64,000 nucleotides of DNA from JALOLV01 sp046295175. GTDB taxonomy: Bacteria; Bacteroidota; Bacteroidia; Cytophagales; Spirosomataceae. The stretch lies in contig JBKBNY010000011.1 in the NCBI GenBank assembly GCA_046295175.1, positions 62,001 to 126,000 of the forward strand, written 5' to 3'. The notes below the pieces were generated by a model. It was not told the origin of the DNA. It did not search any database and saw nothing but the letters and a program-made list of their open reading frames with translations. A program made the translations under genes and the position numbers. Positions 46,527-55,400 of the stretch are shown in pieces. The first letter of the stretch is position 1. Each line of letters begins with the position of its first letter.

Positions 46527-49500
46527 TCAATCCACACTCGGCGGAAGCAATTTATACATCACAGGTGTAACAATCCTTGTCAGAATCAGAGACGAAATCA
46601 AACCTCCGATGATAACCAACGCCAAAGGCGAGTACAGCGGCGAGTGTTCCATCACCAACGGAATCAATCCACCGATGGCCGTAAGGGTTGTCAGAACGAT
46701 TGGAATAAACCTTGTTTCTCCCGCTTCTTCAATAGCTTCATCAATAGTCAAACCGTTTTCTTTTCGTAAGAAATTCGTATAGTCAACCAATAATATTGAG
46801 TTTTTGACTTCAATACCAGCCAGTGCGATAATACCCACAATTGCCGTAAACGAAAGCGAATTGCCCGTCATCAACAATATCAAAATCGCTCCTATCATAC
46901 CCAACGGAATCACCGAAAGTACAATAATCGTACTTTTGAAAGTGCGGAATTCGAGAATCAAAACCGCCATGATTCCAAACAAAGCAATGATGATGATTGT
47001 GCCTAATCCGCCAAAAGTTTCGGCTTGGCGTTCGGCTTCACCCGCAATCGTCAGATGATACCCTGCTGGGAGTTTCATTTGGCTGACTTTGTCCATGGCT
47101 TCTTTAGCAACCTTCGGTGTCAGGTATCCATCTGCGATAAATGCCGAAACGGTTGTGTATCTATCTCTATCGTAGTGATTGATGCGGTTTGGTGAGGTTT
47201 CAAAACCCACAGTTGCCATCTGATTGAGCGGAATCAGACTTCCCATCTGATTGGCCACAAACATGTGGTCGAATGCCTTCATGTCGGGGTGTTGTCCACG
47301 AGGCAAGCCGATATTAATATCAAATTCATCGCCATTATCGGCCTTATATGTTCCCATGTTGATGCCCGCAATACCCATTCGGATGGTTCGGTCAATATCT
47401 ACCGTCGGGATTCCGTACATACCAGCTTTATCTTTATTGATATTCACTCGTAAATCCGTACTGATGGCCGACATCGGGTTATTTACGTAAATCGTCCCTT
47501 TAGTTTCTTTGAATTGCTTCTCGATTCGAGCCGAAATACTTCTCAACGAATCCAGGTTATCGCCAAAAATCCTAACCGCCAATGGTGCTTCGACCGGAGC
47601 CCCTTGCTCAAATTCTATCACACGGATTTTAGCCCCCGGAAATGACTCAAACGACTTCCGTAATTCATTAATCAACTCGGTGCGTTCGGGTACTTCGGTA
47701 TTCTCTTGTAATTGCACAAACAACTGAGCAAAATTGCTCTGCGAACCTCCCGACGGAATCGTATTGTAATAGATTCGTGGATTGGTTTTACCGATATTCG
47801 TAGCGTAGTTTCTTACGATTTCGTGTTTTGATAATTCTTTTTCTACAAATCGAGCCACTTTATCGGTTTCGTTGAGATTCGAGCCGATTGGTGTTTCGAT
47901 ATTGATTAAAAATTGTGGTTTTTCTGATTTCGGGAATACACTCAGCCCAATCACTTTTATCAAAGTTAAACTTGCTCCAAACATCGAGAAAGCGATTAAC
48001 AATGTAATGAATGGATGGCGAAGCGACCAATGTAAAACCTTGCGATATGAGCCTTCGATACCTTTTTTCATCAATCGCAAAACGATGTTTCCTTCGTGGC
48101 TTTCTTCTCTTGGCATGATTTGGCTTGCTAAAAACGGCACGACCGTCAGCGAAACAAACAAAGACGCAATGATGGTCGTAATAACCGCCATTGGTAAACT
48201 ACGGATAAAATCTCCTGCCGATTCGGGTAAGAAACAAAGCGGTAAAAATGCCAAAATAAGCGTTGCCGTACAGCCCACAACTGCCAAACCAATTTGTTTG
48301 GTGGCTTCGATGGCGGCATCTCGGCGAGAATAGCCTTCACGTAAGAATCGAGCGATGTTTTCGACTACTACGATTGAGTCATCCACCAATAAACCCAACG
48401 AAATTACCATTCCAACGACGGATAGCTGGTTGATGCTGAATCCGAGAAGGTCTAATCCTGTGAGTCCGATTGCCAACGAAAGCGGAATCGAAATCATCAC
48501 GACGATTGAGGCTCGGATTCCCAACGGAATAAGGGTAATTAGAACCAATACAATAGCGATTCCGAAATCACGAGCCAAACCGAGTAAACGTTTTGAAACC
48601 GATTTTGCTTGGTCGAAGCTCTTCTCGAATGTGATATGAGCGGGTAGTGTCTTGGCAAATTCTTCGATGGCAGGGTCGAGTTGTTTCTGAACATCAAAAA
48701 TATTGGTATTTTGCTTTTGTGTGGCTGTTACAAAAACCGCACGTTTACCATTTAGGCGAGCCTTGTAGGTTTCTTCTTCGTAGTCGAAAGCCACATCGGC
48801 AATGTCTCGCATATAAGTAACGGTTGTGCCAGACGACGAAACAATCGTATTTTTGATTTCTTCGATGTCTTCGTAGCTACCCGATGTTTTTACGTTGAAT
48901 TTACGACTTCCGATTTCGATTGCACCTGCTGGAATATTGGCATTTTCGGACTGAATTGCCCCCAAAACTCGATTCAACGGAATACGGTATTGAGCCATTT
49001 TATCAAGATTGACCGTTACTCTCACTTGCCTTTCGGGATACGCCCAAGTCTCGACAGTTTTGAGGGTTTTTATCTTGATGAGTTTATCTTTTAATGCTTC
49101 GGCTTGTTTTTCGAGTTCAGAATAAGGGGCGGTTTCAGACATAATGGCCGCCTGCACGATATTTACGCCTTCGGGTGTGAAACGAAGCACATCCATGCTA
49201 TAAATATCGGATGGAAGTTTGGTACGTAGAGCGTTTACCTCACGCATTACTTCGTTGTATTTTTCTTCTGAATCAATCTCATGCTTGAACTCAAGACGGA
49301 TGTTTGCCACACCGTCGTCGGCAGTTGAGATAATCTTCTTAATATCAGCTATCTCGGCCAGTTTTTCTTCGATAGGGTCAACGATGAGTTTTTCCATATC
49401 GGCCGGGCTTGTGCCAGGGTAAATCACGATAACCGAATTGAAAGTGGCTTTCAGAGTTGGGTCTTCGGCCTTGGGCATATTGAGAAGCGAACTGATTCCC

Positions 49501-49571
49501 AACGCCAAAATCATCACAAAAATGACAATGGTAAATTGGTAGTTCTTAACGCTAAATTCTGCTATTTTCAT
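46527..49571 (-). CDS. RND-family efflux pump inner-membrane permease
   Basis: A 1,014-residue AcrB/MdtB-type transporter that exports compounds across both membranes using protons. The first helix (FTIVIFVMILALGISSLL) and the second set from about residue 860 frame two large periplasmic loops. The proton-relay motif with paired aspartates is GLLVDDSIVVVENIARFLREG near residue 395. Porter-domain features include MSETAPYSELEKQAEALK. The length matches single-subunit RND permeases of the hydrophobe/amphiphile group rather than metal pumps, although by eye the substrate is uncertain. Its adaptor gene lies upstream on the same strand, but a toxin-antitoxin-like pair on the other strand separates the two. 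Confidence 0.93.
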   Translation of the reverse strand: MKIAEFSVKNYQFTIVIFVMILALGISSLLNMPKAEDPTLKATFNSVIVIYPGTSPADMEKLIVDPIEEKLAEIADIKKIISTADDGVANIRLEFKHEIDSEEKYNEVMREVNALRTKLPSDIYSMDVLRFTPEGVNIVQAAIMSETAPYSELEKQAEALKDKLIKIKTLKTVETWAYPERQVRVTVNLDKMAQYRIPLNRVLGAIQSENANIPAGAIEIGSRKFNVKTSGSYEDIEEIKNTIVSSSGTTVTYMRDIADVAFDYEEETYKARLNGKRAVFVTATQKQNTNIFDVQKQLDPAIEEFAKTLPAHITFEKSFDQAKSVSKRLLGLARDFGIAIVLVLITLIPLGIRASIVVMISIPLSLAIGLTGLDLLGFSINQLSVVGMVISLGLLVDDSIVVVENIARFLREGYSRRDAAIEATKQIGLAVVGCTATLILAFLPLCFLPESAGDFIRSLPMAVITTIIASLFVSLTVVPFLASQIMPREESHEGNIVLRLMKKGIEGSYRKVLHWSLRHPFITLLIAFSMFGASLTLIKVIGLSVFPKSEKPQFLINIETPIGSNLNETDKVARFVEKELSKHEIVRNYATNIGKTNPRIYYNTIPSGGSQSNFAQLFVQLQENTEVPERTELINELRKSFESFPGAKIRVIEFEQGAPVEAPLAVRIFGDNLDSLRSISARIEKQFKETKGTIYVNNPMSAISTDLRVNINKDKAGMYGIPTVDIDRTIRMGIAGINMGTYKADNGDEFDINIGLPRGQHPDMKAFDHMFVANQMGSLIPLNQMATVGFETSPNRINHYDRDRYTTVSAFIADGYLTPKVAKEAMDKVSQMKLPAGYHLTIAGEAERQAETFGGLGTIIIIALFGIMAVLILEFRTFKSTIIVLSVIPLGMIGAILILLMTGNSLSFTAIVGIIALAGIEVKNSILLVDYTNFLRKENGLTIDEAIEEAGETRFIPIVLTTLTAIGGLIPLVMEHSPLYSPLALVIIGGLISSLILTRIVTPVMYKLLPPSVD

Positions 49572-49616
49572 AATATTTGATAAATTCTATTTAACTTTCG
49601 GAAAAATAATTGGCTT

Positions 49617-49829
49617 ATGATTACAGCTTCAAATAAACTGTCTAATGTTCAATTAGAATTATTAAAAACCTTTTCTTATGAACTACCCGATGAGGAGATT
49701 CAAGAATTAAAACAGGTTTTAGTAAAGTTTTTTGCCGACAGGATTCGTAAACGAACTGGGAAAATCTGGCAACAAAAAGGCTATTCAGAACAAACTATGC
49801 AAGATTGGCTGAATGATGAAAACCAATAA
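49617..49829 (+). CDS. Putative antitoxin of a PIN toxin pair
   Basis: A 70-residue protein, mostly helical and charged (YELPDEEIQELKQVLVKFFADRIRK; WQQKGYSEQTMQDWLNDENQ). I do not recognise a named family, but such small proteins typically precede PIN toxins. Its end overlaps the PIN gene start by 17 bases, so the two are translationally coupled. It begins 45 bases from the divergent RND permease start. The antitoxin role is inferred from this arrangement. Confidence 0.65.
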   Translation: MITASNKLSNVQLELLKTFSYELPDEEIQELKQVLVKFFADRIRKRTGKIWQQKGYSEQTMQDWLNDENQ

Positions 49830-50241
49830 GCCTATCGTTTTGCTCGACACCAATGTCTTTTTGGTGACGCTATCACCTTATTCAAAATACGCCCCTATTT
49901 TTGATGCTCTCATAGAAGGTAAATTCATTTTGGTAATTAGTAATGAAATCCTTTCTGAATACGCTGAAATTATAGGGCAACGGTACGATAAAGAGACTGT
50001 CAATGATATTTTCAACTTATTGATTCATCTCGAAAACGTGATAAAACAAGAAGTGTATTTTAATTGGCATTTTATCGAAACCGATAAAGATGATAATAAG
50101 TTTGTCGATTGTGCTATCGCTGTCCGTGCCGATTTTTTAGTTACCAATGACCGACATTTCAACATATTTGATAAAAACCATTTCCCATTTATCAATGTGG
50201 TAAAGGCAGATGATTTTTTAGAATTCATAAACGAACTGTAA
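49813..50241 (+). CDS. PIN-domain protein, probable toxin
   Basis: A 142-residue PIN-domain RNase-like protein. The acidic active-site residues lie in VLLDTNVFLVTLS, NEILSEYAEIIGQRY and DKDDNKFVDCAIAVRADFLVTNDRHF. This pattern fits the COG1569-like toxin subgroup. It probably cleaves RNA when not bound by the small protein encoded just before it. Start codons at 49813 and 49816 are both possible. Its stop lies one base from the end of the RND adaptor gene on the opposite strand, so this pair sits inside the efflux operon in antisense orientation. Confidence 0.85.
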   Translation: MMKTNKPIVLLDTNVFLVTLSPYSKYAPIFDALIEGKFILVISNEILSEYAEIIGQRYDKETVNDIFNLLIHLENVIKQEVYFNWHFIETDKDDNKFVDCAIAVRADFLVTNDRHFNIFDKNHFPFINVVKADDFLEFINEL

Positions 50242-50242
50242 T

Positions 50243-51283
50243 TCATTTACTTACCTTCACCTTGGCTTTATCGCTCAGAAAATTCGCTCCACTCACTACC
50301 ACCTGAGTACCTTCTGCGATACTACCCGAAACCTCAACGTCTGTTCCCATGATTCTGCCAATAGTAATAGGATTTTTAGTAACTGTCTGATTATCAGCAT
50401 TAAGTGTATAAACAAAACCTTTTGAGCCATCACCTTCGATGATTGACTCCACTGGCACCACCAACGAAGAAGCCTGATTAGCTTGCACGATTTCGGCTTT
50501 GGCAACGAAGCCCGAAACCAATTTATACCCCGCAGGATTTTGGATTTGAAGCTCTACCTCAAAAGTACCCGTGGCAGGATTGACCGTTTGGGCAATTTGC
50601 GTAATTATTGCAGCAAACGGCTTATCTGGGTAAGCATCTAAATAAACGGTGGCCTTATCTCCCATTTTTACTTTTACGACATCTCTATCTGCCAAACCGA
50701 TGTTTACGATATAGGCCGACTCGCCAGTTGCTAAAATGAATGCAGGAGCAAAAGGCGTAATGAGTTCACCTTGTTCCGAGATTTTTCTTAGAATTCTCCC
50801 GCTGGCAGGAGCATAAATTTTAGAAAGTTTTTGGTTGAATTCGGCAACTTGTACGCTCTGTGTAGCTACTTCAAATCCGCTTGTGGCATCTTGTAGGTTA
50901 CTGAGCGTAGCCGCCGAATCGGCATAGAGTTTTTTGACTCTTTCTAAATCACGTTGAGCCTTTGTGAGTCCGATTTTAGCCTGATTGACTTGTGCATCAA
51001 TCTCGGATAAATCCAATTCGGCCAATAATTGTCCAGCCTTTACAAATTGACCTTCGTTTACGTAGATTCGTTTAATCATTCCGCCCGTTTTGAAAGCCAA
51101 TTTCATTTCTGATTTTGAAGCCAAAACACCGCTTCCGATGATTGATTGGCTCAAGGATTTACGAAGCACGGGCTGTACCGTAACGGTCTGTACCTCTTCG
51201 GCAACCTGCTGTTTTTGTTCTTCTTTTTTGCCGCAACTAATTAATAATGAAGCAGCTGCAAAAACTAATAAATGCTTTTTCAT
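50243..51283 (-). CDS. RND efflux periplasmic adaptor (membrane-fusion) lipoprotein
   Basis: A 346-residue adaptor that joins the inner-membrane pump to the TolC channel. The lipoprotein signal ends in AASLLISCGKK (cysteine 17). It has the first barrel-sandwich half (AFKTGGMIKRIYVNEGQFVK), a short helical hairpin (about 100-150; IGLTKAQRDLERVKKLYAD), the second half (IYAPASGRILRKISEQGELI), and a beta-barrel (GDKATVYLDAYPDKPF). The pump-interacting region is near the end. It follows the DUF3995 gene in a long minus-strand operon. The downstream permease gene is reached only across the opposite-strand PIN pair. Confidence 0.93.
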   Translation of the reverse strand: MKKHLLVFAAASLLISCGKKEEQKQQVAEEVQTVTVQPVLRKSLSQSIIGSGVLASKSEMKLAFKTGGMIKRIYVNEGQFVKAGQLLAELDLSEIDAQVNQAKIGLTKAQRDLERVKKLYADSAATLSNLQDATSGFEVATQSVQVAEFNQKLSKIYAPASGRILRKISEQGELITPFAPAFILATGESAYIVNIGLADRDVVKVKMGDKATVYLDAYPDKPFAAIITQIAQTVNPATGTFEVELQIQNPAGYKLVSGFVAKAEIVQANQASSLVVPVESIIEGDGSKGFVYTLNADNQTVTKNPITIGRIMGTDVEVSGSIAEGTQVVVSGANFLSDKAKVKVSK

Positions 51284-51306
51284 GTATTGCTAATTTTCTT
51301 TGAAAA

Positions 51307-51726
51307 CTAATTATATAAAAAACTGATTATCAAACTACTAACACCTAAATACAAACAAAGTGGTGAATAAAACTTTGTATCTAATTTGGCAAATTTCGAG
51401 TCTTTCATCGTTTTGAAGAATCCTACGTATTTGAACTCTCCGATAGCTCTTATGATGAATATCCCTGCCAGTATCAAGACTCCGTATCGTTTAAAAAATA
51501 GTGGTAATTGTATAGAAAATAATGGCGTTTTGCTTAGGTAAATAATCGCAAATCCTAAAAAGACGAATGCCACAAAGACAGTCGCCAAAATACTCGGCCT
51601 GATAGGGTTTGAGCTTTTGATTTCTGGAAAAACGCTATCCATTGCCCACTTTCCGCCCGCTGCCCAGTAAAAATGAATGGCAGAGATTGATATTAAAATG
51701 ATGGCGTTTGTGTATGCGAGTATCAT
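51307..51726 (-). CDS. DUF3995 membrane protein
   Basis: A 139-residue protein with about four membrane helices: an N-terminal helix (ILAYTNAIILISISAIHFYW), two central helices (ILATVFVAFVFLGFAIIYL and VLILAGIFIIRAIGEF), and a C-terminal helix. The AIHFYWAAGGKWAMD region fits the DUF3995 family, whose function is unknown. The ATG at 51726 is chosen over an upstream in-frame start that would add a non-family tail overlapping the preceding gene. It lies inside the efflux operon between a dehydrogenase-like gene and the adaptor gene. Confidence 0.8.
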   Translation of the reverse strand: MILAYTNAIILISISAIHFYWAAGGKWAMDSVFPEIKSSNPIRPSILATVFVAFVFLGFAIIYLSKTPLFSIQLPLFFKRYGVLILAGIFIIRAIGEFKYVGFFKTMKDSKFAKLDTKFYSPLCLYLGVSSLIISFLYN

Positions 51727-51761
51727 GAAATTTGATGTTTTACAATAAAAATATTCAAAAA

Positions 51762-52685
51762 TCACTTCACCGAATCCACCGTTTCTCTTATTCCCTCTTC
51801 AATAGAAGTAGTTCTGAAATCGGGGAAACGCTTATTGAATTTTGAACTATCAAAGAAATAATCACTACTAAACTGATACGCCATTTCTTTCAATTCGCTT
51901 AAAATTGGCATGAAAATCCCTAAAATTCCCATCATCCAAATCGGCATTACACGTGTTTTGGGTTCTATGTCCATTTCGTCGGCAATAAGCTGAATCCACT
52001 GTTTACCCATCAGTTTAGACTGCACCGAAGGTAAATGCCAAACCTGATTATAAGCATCAGGCGTATTACCTAACAAAGCCGTGGCACGACCCGCATCGGG
52101 CGTGTAGGTAAAATTGTGAATCTTATCGGTACTGGCGAGCCAGTCGAAAGGTTTACCGTTTTTTAGGTTTGTTACACCTAAAAAAAACATGCTGTTTTGG
52201 CTATTTGGACCATAAAAATCGGCCGAACGGGCAATCAGAGCCGTGAGTTTACCCACCTTCACTTCATTCATAATCAACTCAACGATTTCTGCACGTACTT
52301 TTCCTTTTTTACTCGAAGGATTTATCTTTGATTCTTCGGTCATGTGCGGAATCTCCGATTGGTCGTACATATACACATTGTCGAAAAATACCAATTTAGC
52401 ATTGTGCTTCTTGCAAGCATCAATTGTGTTCTTGATAAACGGAATCCAGTTTTTTTGCCAAACTGAAGCCTTATATTCAAAGGCGATAGTTACATAAACA
52501 ACCTCCGAACCCTCCACAGCTTTGTCAATTTCTTCGGCTTTGGTCAGGTCTGCTGCTAAAAGTTCATCGGTTGGATTGGCTTTTTTAGGGTTTCGACTTA
52601 CAATCCTAACCTTATCGGTGTATTTTGGGAGTGCTTTGGCAAGTTCAGTTCCTACTGTTCCGCTTGCCCCAAGAATCGTTTGCAT
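51762..52685 (-). CDS. NAD(P)-binding epimerase/NmrA-like extended SDR protein
   Basis: A 307-residue protein of the extended short-chain dehydrogenase or NAD-dependent epimerase group. The nucleotide-binding motif TILGASGTVGTELAKALP opens the protein at the ATG at 52685. Other Rossmann parts are KVRIVSRNPKKANP, VVYVTIAFEYKASVW, and a FFDNVYMYDQ strand. The usual SDR YxxxK catalytic pair is not obvious, so an atypical enzyme or a sensor such as an NmrA-like redox regulator is possible. The gene is in the efflux operon, after TolC and before the DUF3995 gene. Confidence 0.8.
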   Translation of the reverse strand: MQTILGASGTVGTELAKALPKYTDKVRIVSRNPKKANPTDELLAADLTKAEEIDKAVEGSEVVYVTIAFEYKASVWQKNWIPFIKNTIDACKKHNAKLVFFDNVYMYDQSEIPHMTEESKINPSSKKGKVRAEIVELIMNEVKVGKLTALIARSADFYGPNSQNSMFFLGVTNLKNGKPFDWLASTDKIHNFTYTPDAGRATALLGNTPDAYNQVWHLPSVQSKLMGKQWIQLIADEMDIEPKTRVMPIWMMGILGIFMPILSELKEMAYQFSSDYFFDSSKFNKRFPDFRTTSIEEGIRETVDSVK

Positions 52686-52732
52686 AGTTTTATATTCTTT
52701 TTCTAATTTTGTGTTGTTAGTTACAAAAATCG

Positions 52733-54085
52733 TCAATTCTTTCCACTCACTTTATCGAGCATTGCCTTCTTAACCCACACATCAAATCGGTTTACCGATT
52801 CGGTCATTTTAGCCACCAAATCATCGTTTTGTGCCTTCAAAACCTCAATGTAAATCGCCGAACCATTTTTATATTTGCTCTCAACGATTTTCAAGATACC
52901 TTCGGTTTTATTGATATTGACTTTGGCATCATCCAGAATCTCTTTCGATGCTGCCAGCTCATAGTATGCCTGTGCAACTTGCATTTTCACTTGATTCTTT
53001 ACCTCATCAATCTTCGTTTCGAGTATATTTTTCTGGATTTTGGCTTGCTGAATCTTGTGTTGTTTCTCTTTGCCGTGGTACAAATCCCAATTCAGACCGA
53101 TTTGAGCGATTCCATACGTCTGGTCTTTAAAAGTGTAACCAAAACCCTGAAAACCGAGGCTTCCACCCACAAAAAGTTGTGGATATTTGGCATTCATTTC
53201 TTGCATTTTGATGGCTGTTTGGCTCACCTGCACACCCGCTCGAAGTTGGTTGAATTCGGGTCTCGAAATCAACGACTTTTGTTTTAAATCTTCTAAATTT
53301 TCAACAATTGGTAAGGTTTTAGCAAATTCGGCATCGACTTCAACTTTTTCGTTTAAATCACGATTCAACAGAAAATTAAAATACGACTTAGCGATACTTT
53401 TGTTTTTTTCCATTGTCGCCAATTCTTGGTCGAGTTTACTGATTTCGTATTCGGCCGATAGAATCACTTCTTTGGTTGCAACGTTGTTCGTAACCAATTT
53501 TTGGTTGAGCTGTAAAAATCGGTTCAGAAAATCTTTTGAGTTTTCGATGATTTTGATGCCCTCCAAAACCTGTAAATATTGGTAATACGCAATCGTGATA
53601 TTATGTCTTAACTCGTATTCGAGAACTTTCTTTTTGGCTTCTTCGGTCTGCAATAACTCCTTCTGAATCAACAAATTATACTTAATATCAGTATTGTAAA
53701 TCGGGTACTGAACCGAGAATTTGGTTTCATGAAAATTATTCGGGGCCAATTGCTCGTTTACGTTCTCAATCTGTGGAAAATTATTCGATTGCGTCAATTT
53801 ATTGAGTGTCGAATATACTGGATTGAGTAAATCTCCGACCGGAAACTGCAACCTACGTCCGCCCAAAGCCAAAGTATAATTGGGATTGAACGAGATTTTA
53901 GGCGAGAAATTCGACTTAGCAATATCAATAGCCTTGAGGGCCTTTTCGAGTTCGAGATTTTGCTGTTTCAATGCCAAATTACTTTCGATTCCTTGCTGAA
54001 TATAGCTGTCAAGAATCGGCGATTGGGCATTTATCTCTTGTATTTGGCAATAAATAATCGCCAATAAGGGTAATAACTTTTTCAT
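52733..54085 (-). CDS. TolC-family outer-membrane efflux channel protein
   Basis: A 450-residue exported protein with a signal peptide (LLPLLAIIYCQIQEINAQ) and the two long helical repeats of TolC-type channels. Typical parts are LDSYIQQGIESNLALKQQNLELEKALKAI, TKFSVQYPIYNTDIKY, SRPEFNQLRAGVQVSQ, and the second repeat with VKMQVAQAYYELAASKEI. It forms the outer-membrane duct for the RND pump encoded downstream. The length is typical. It is followed after 48 bases by the SDR gene. Confidence 0.93.
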   Translation of the reverse strand: MKKLLPLLAIIYCQIQEINAQSPILDSYIQQGIESNLALKQQNLELEKALKAIDIAKSNFSPKISFNPNYTLALGGRRLQFPVGDLLNPVYSTLNKLTQSNNFPQIENVNEQLAPNNFHETKFSVQYPIYNTDIKYNLLIQKELLQTEEAKKKVLEYELRHNITIAYYQYLQVLEGIKIIENSKDFLNRFLQLNQKLVTNNVATKEVILSAEYEISKLDQELATMEKNKSIAKSYFNFLLNRDLNEKVEVDAEFAKTLPIVENLEDLKQKSLISRPEFNQLRAGVQVSQTAIKMQEMNAKYPQLFVGGSLGFQGFGYTFKDQTYGIAQIGLNWDLYHGKEKQHKIQQAKIQKNILETKIDEVKNQVKMQVAQAYYELAASKEILDDAKVNINKTEGILKIVESKYKNGSAIYIEVLKAQNDDLVAKMTESVNRFDVWVKKAMLDKVSGKN

Positions 54086-54110
54086 AATTTTCTTCTTTTG
54101 AAATCTTAAC

Positions 54111-54530
54111 CTAAAACTTAGTTTTCACCAAATTTGAAGTACATCGGGCAATCGTTTTTCCGTCGGTATGAGCCAACTCGCAAGTGATATTGATAACCGA
54201 ATCGCCCGCACGGATTACTTGTGATTTTGCAATAACGGTATCGCCTAAACGTGCAGGACGCAGGAAATCAACCGAGACATTGATGGTTGCATAAAAATCT
54301 TTTCGACCCAAGCTAAAAACCGTCATTCCCATCACATCATCCATCATCGTTGTGGCGATTCCGCCGTGCAGAATCTGTCCAGGATTTAGCATTTCTTCTC
54401 GCACTACAAACTCTACCGAAAGCGAACCTTCTTCTGCGGCTGTGAGTTTTCCGTTAAGCCAACGCCCCGTAAACGAAGGACTCATTTGTGCAGATTCTTT
54501 GCCAATGTGTTGTTTAAACCAATCAATCAT
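54111..54530 (-). CDS. PaaI-like hotdog-fold thioesterase
   Basis: A 139-residue acyl-CoA thioesterase of the PaaI/YbgC hotdog class. The central helix motif LNPGQILHGGIATTMMDDVMG carries the conserved histidine, glycines and aspartate. The strand parts are TINVSVDFLRPARLGDTVIAKS and VINITCELAHTDGKTIARCTS. It would hydrolyse acyl-CoA or aromatic-CoA thioesters in the cytoplasm. It lies in the efflux operon, one base after the DUF2141 gene and 25 bases before tolC, so it is co-transcribed with them. The natural substrate is unknown. Confidence 0.9.
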   Translation of the reverse strand: MIDWFKQHIGKESAQMSPSFTGRWLNGKLTAAEEGSLSVEFVVREEMLNPGQILHGGIATTMMDDVMGMTVFSLGRKDFYATINVSVDFLRPARLGDTVIAKSQVIRAGDSVINITCELAHTDGKTIARCTSNLVKTKF

Positions 54531-54531
54531 T

Positions 54532-54933
54532 TTATTTTACATTTATCGTAATACTTCTATCGGCTTTTACCTCAACTATCATGTCTTCGGGTTTGGGTGC
54601 CGACATCGTTGGTCGGATGTTATTCGACACACCCCAAGGCTCTTTCGGAATCCCGAACATCCCTGTATCGAGTTTGTTGTTTTCGTTTAGGTCATGAAAA
54701 ACCTTAACGATGTACTTGCCATTTACCAAATCGTTGAAACTGACCGTAACTTGCTGATTTACAACACTCTCTACCAATCCTTTAAGTTGTTTTTCTTTGG
54801 TATCGAATATCGCCACAAAGGCTTTACCCTTGTTGTTTTCAAAACCTTTTACGTTTACGGTCAATTTACTTTTTTGGGCAAATACTGCCGAAGTCATTGC
54901 GATGAATCCAATCAATAAAAATTGCTTTTTCAT
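54532..54933 (-). CDS. DUF2141 exported protein
   Basis: A 133-residue exported protein. The signal peptide is FLLIGFIAMTSAVFAQ from the ATG at 54933; a further upstream start would add residues unlike the family. The mature part fits DUF2141: NVKGFENNKGKAFVAIFDTKE, NGKYIVKVFHDLNENNKLD, GMFGIPKEPWGVSNN and a final beta strand. The fold is Ig-like and the function unknown. It is in the efflux operon between a four-helix membrane protein and the thioesterase. Confidence 0.85.
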   Translation of the reverse strand: MKKQFLLIGFIAMTSAVFAQKSKLTVNVKGFENNKGKAFVAIFDTKEKQLKGLVESVVNQQVTVSFNDLVNGKYIVKVFHDLNENNKLDTGMFGIPKEPWGVSNNIRPTMSAPKPEDMIVEVKADRSITINVK

Positions 54934-54949
54934 TATTTTTCTGTGGTAA

Positions 54950-55372
54950 TTATTGTTTACTATTTTTGATAAGACCAATACCAGTTACTAATAGCGAAAC
55001 GGCCAATACAATAACCCCAAGCCAAAGAATCCAGATATTTGAGTTGGGTTTGGTTAAGTTTTCGCCAATTGCTGCCGCAAAGAAACCTCCACTTACCAGC
55101 AGAGCCGCTGTAACGAACCCGCCACGGAGCCACATTTTAAGACGGTGTCCAAAAGTTATGTTATCAATCAGAATCTGGGCGATTAACCCTAAAATCACCA
55201 AGACTCCAGCGTGGGCATGCCCTGCACGAAACATTCCTTTTTGAAAATCGGTCAAGGGCAACTCAAATTGCCCCGAAAGCACAGTGAGCAGAAACGTCCC
55301 GCCGTACTCAATCGTCGGAACCGTAATCAGGATGATTCCGCACATTAGTTTTGCTTCACGAGAAAGATTCAT
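54950..55372 (-). CDS. Four-helix membrane protein in efflux operon
   Basis: A 140-residue protein with four membrane helices: MCGIILITVPTIEYGG, AGVLVILGLIAQILI, GFVTAALLVSGGFFAAAIG, and ILWLGVIVLAVSLLVTGIG. A histidine pair in FRAGHAHAGVLV recalls heme- or metal-binding small membrane proteins but is not proof. I do not recognise the family by name. It is the second gene of the efflux operon, 28 bases after tetR, which ties its expression to that regulator. Its role could be energetic, sensory or structural. Confidence 0.7.
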   Translation of the reverse strand: MNLSREAKLMCGIILITVPTIEYGGTFLLTVLSGQFELPLTDFQKGMFRAGHAHAGVLVILGLIAQILIDNITFGHRLKMWLRGGFVTAALLVSGGFFAAAIGENLTKPNSNIWILWLGVIVLAVSLLVTGIGLIKNSKQ

Positions 55373-55400
55373 AAATTATAGATTTTTGATTATTCAACAT

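Noticed and set aside
49617..50241. Transposon carrying the PIN pair
   Set aside because: No transposase, terminal inverted repeats or target duplication was found at the edges of the pair.
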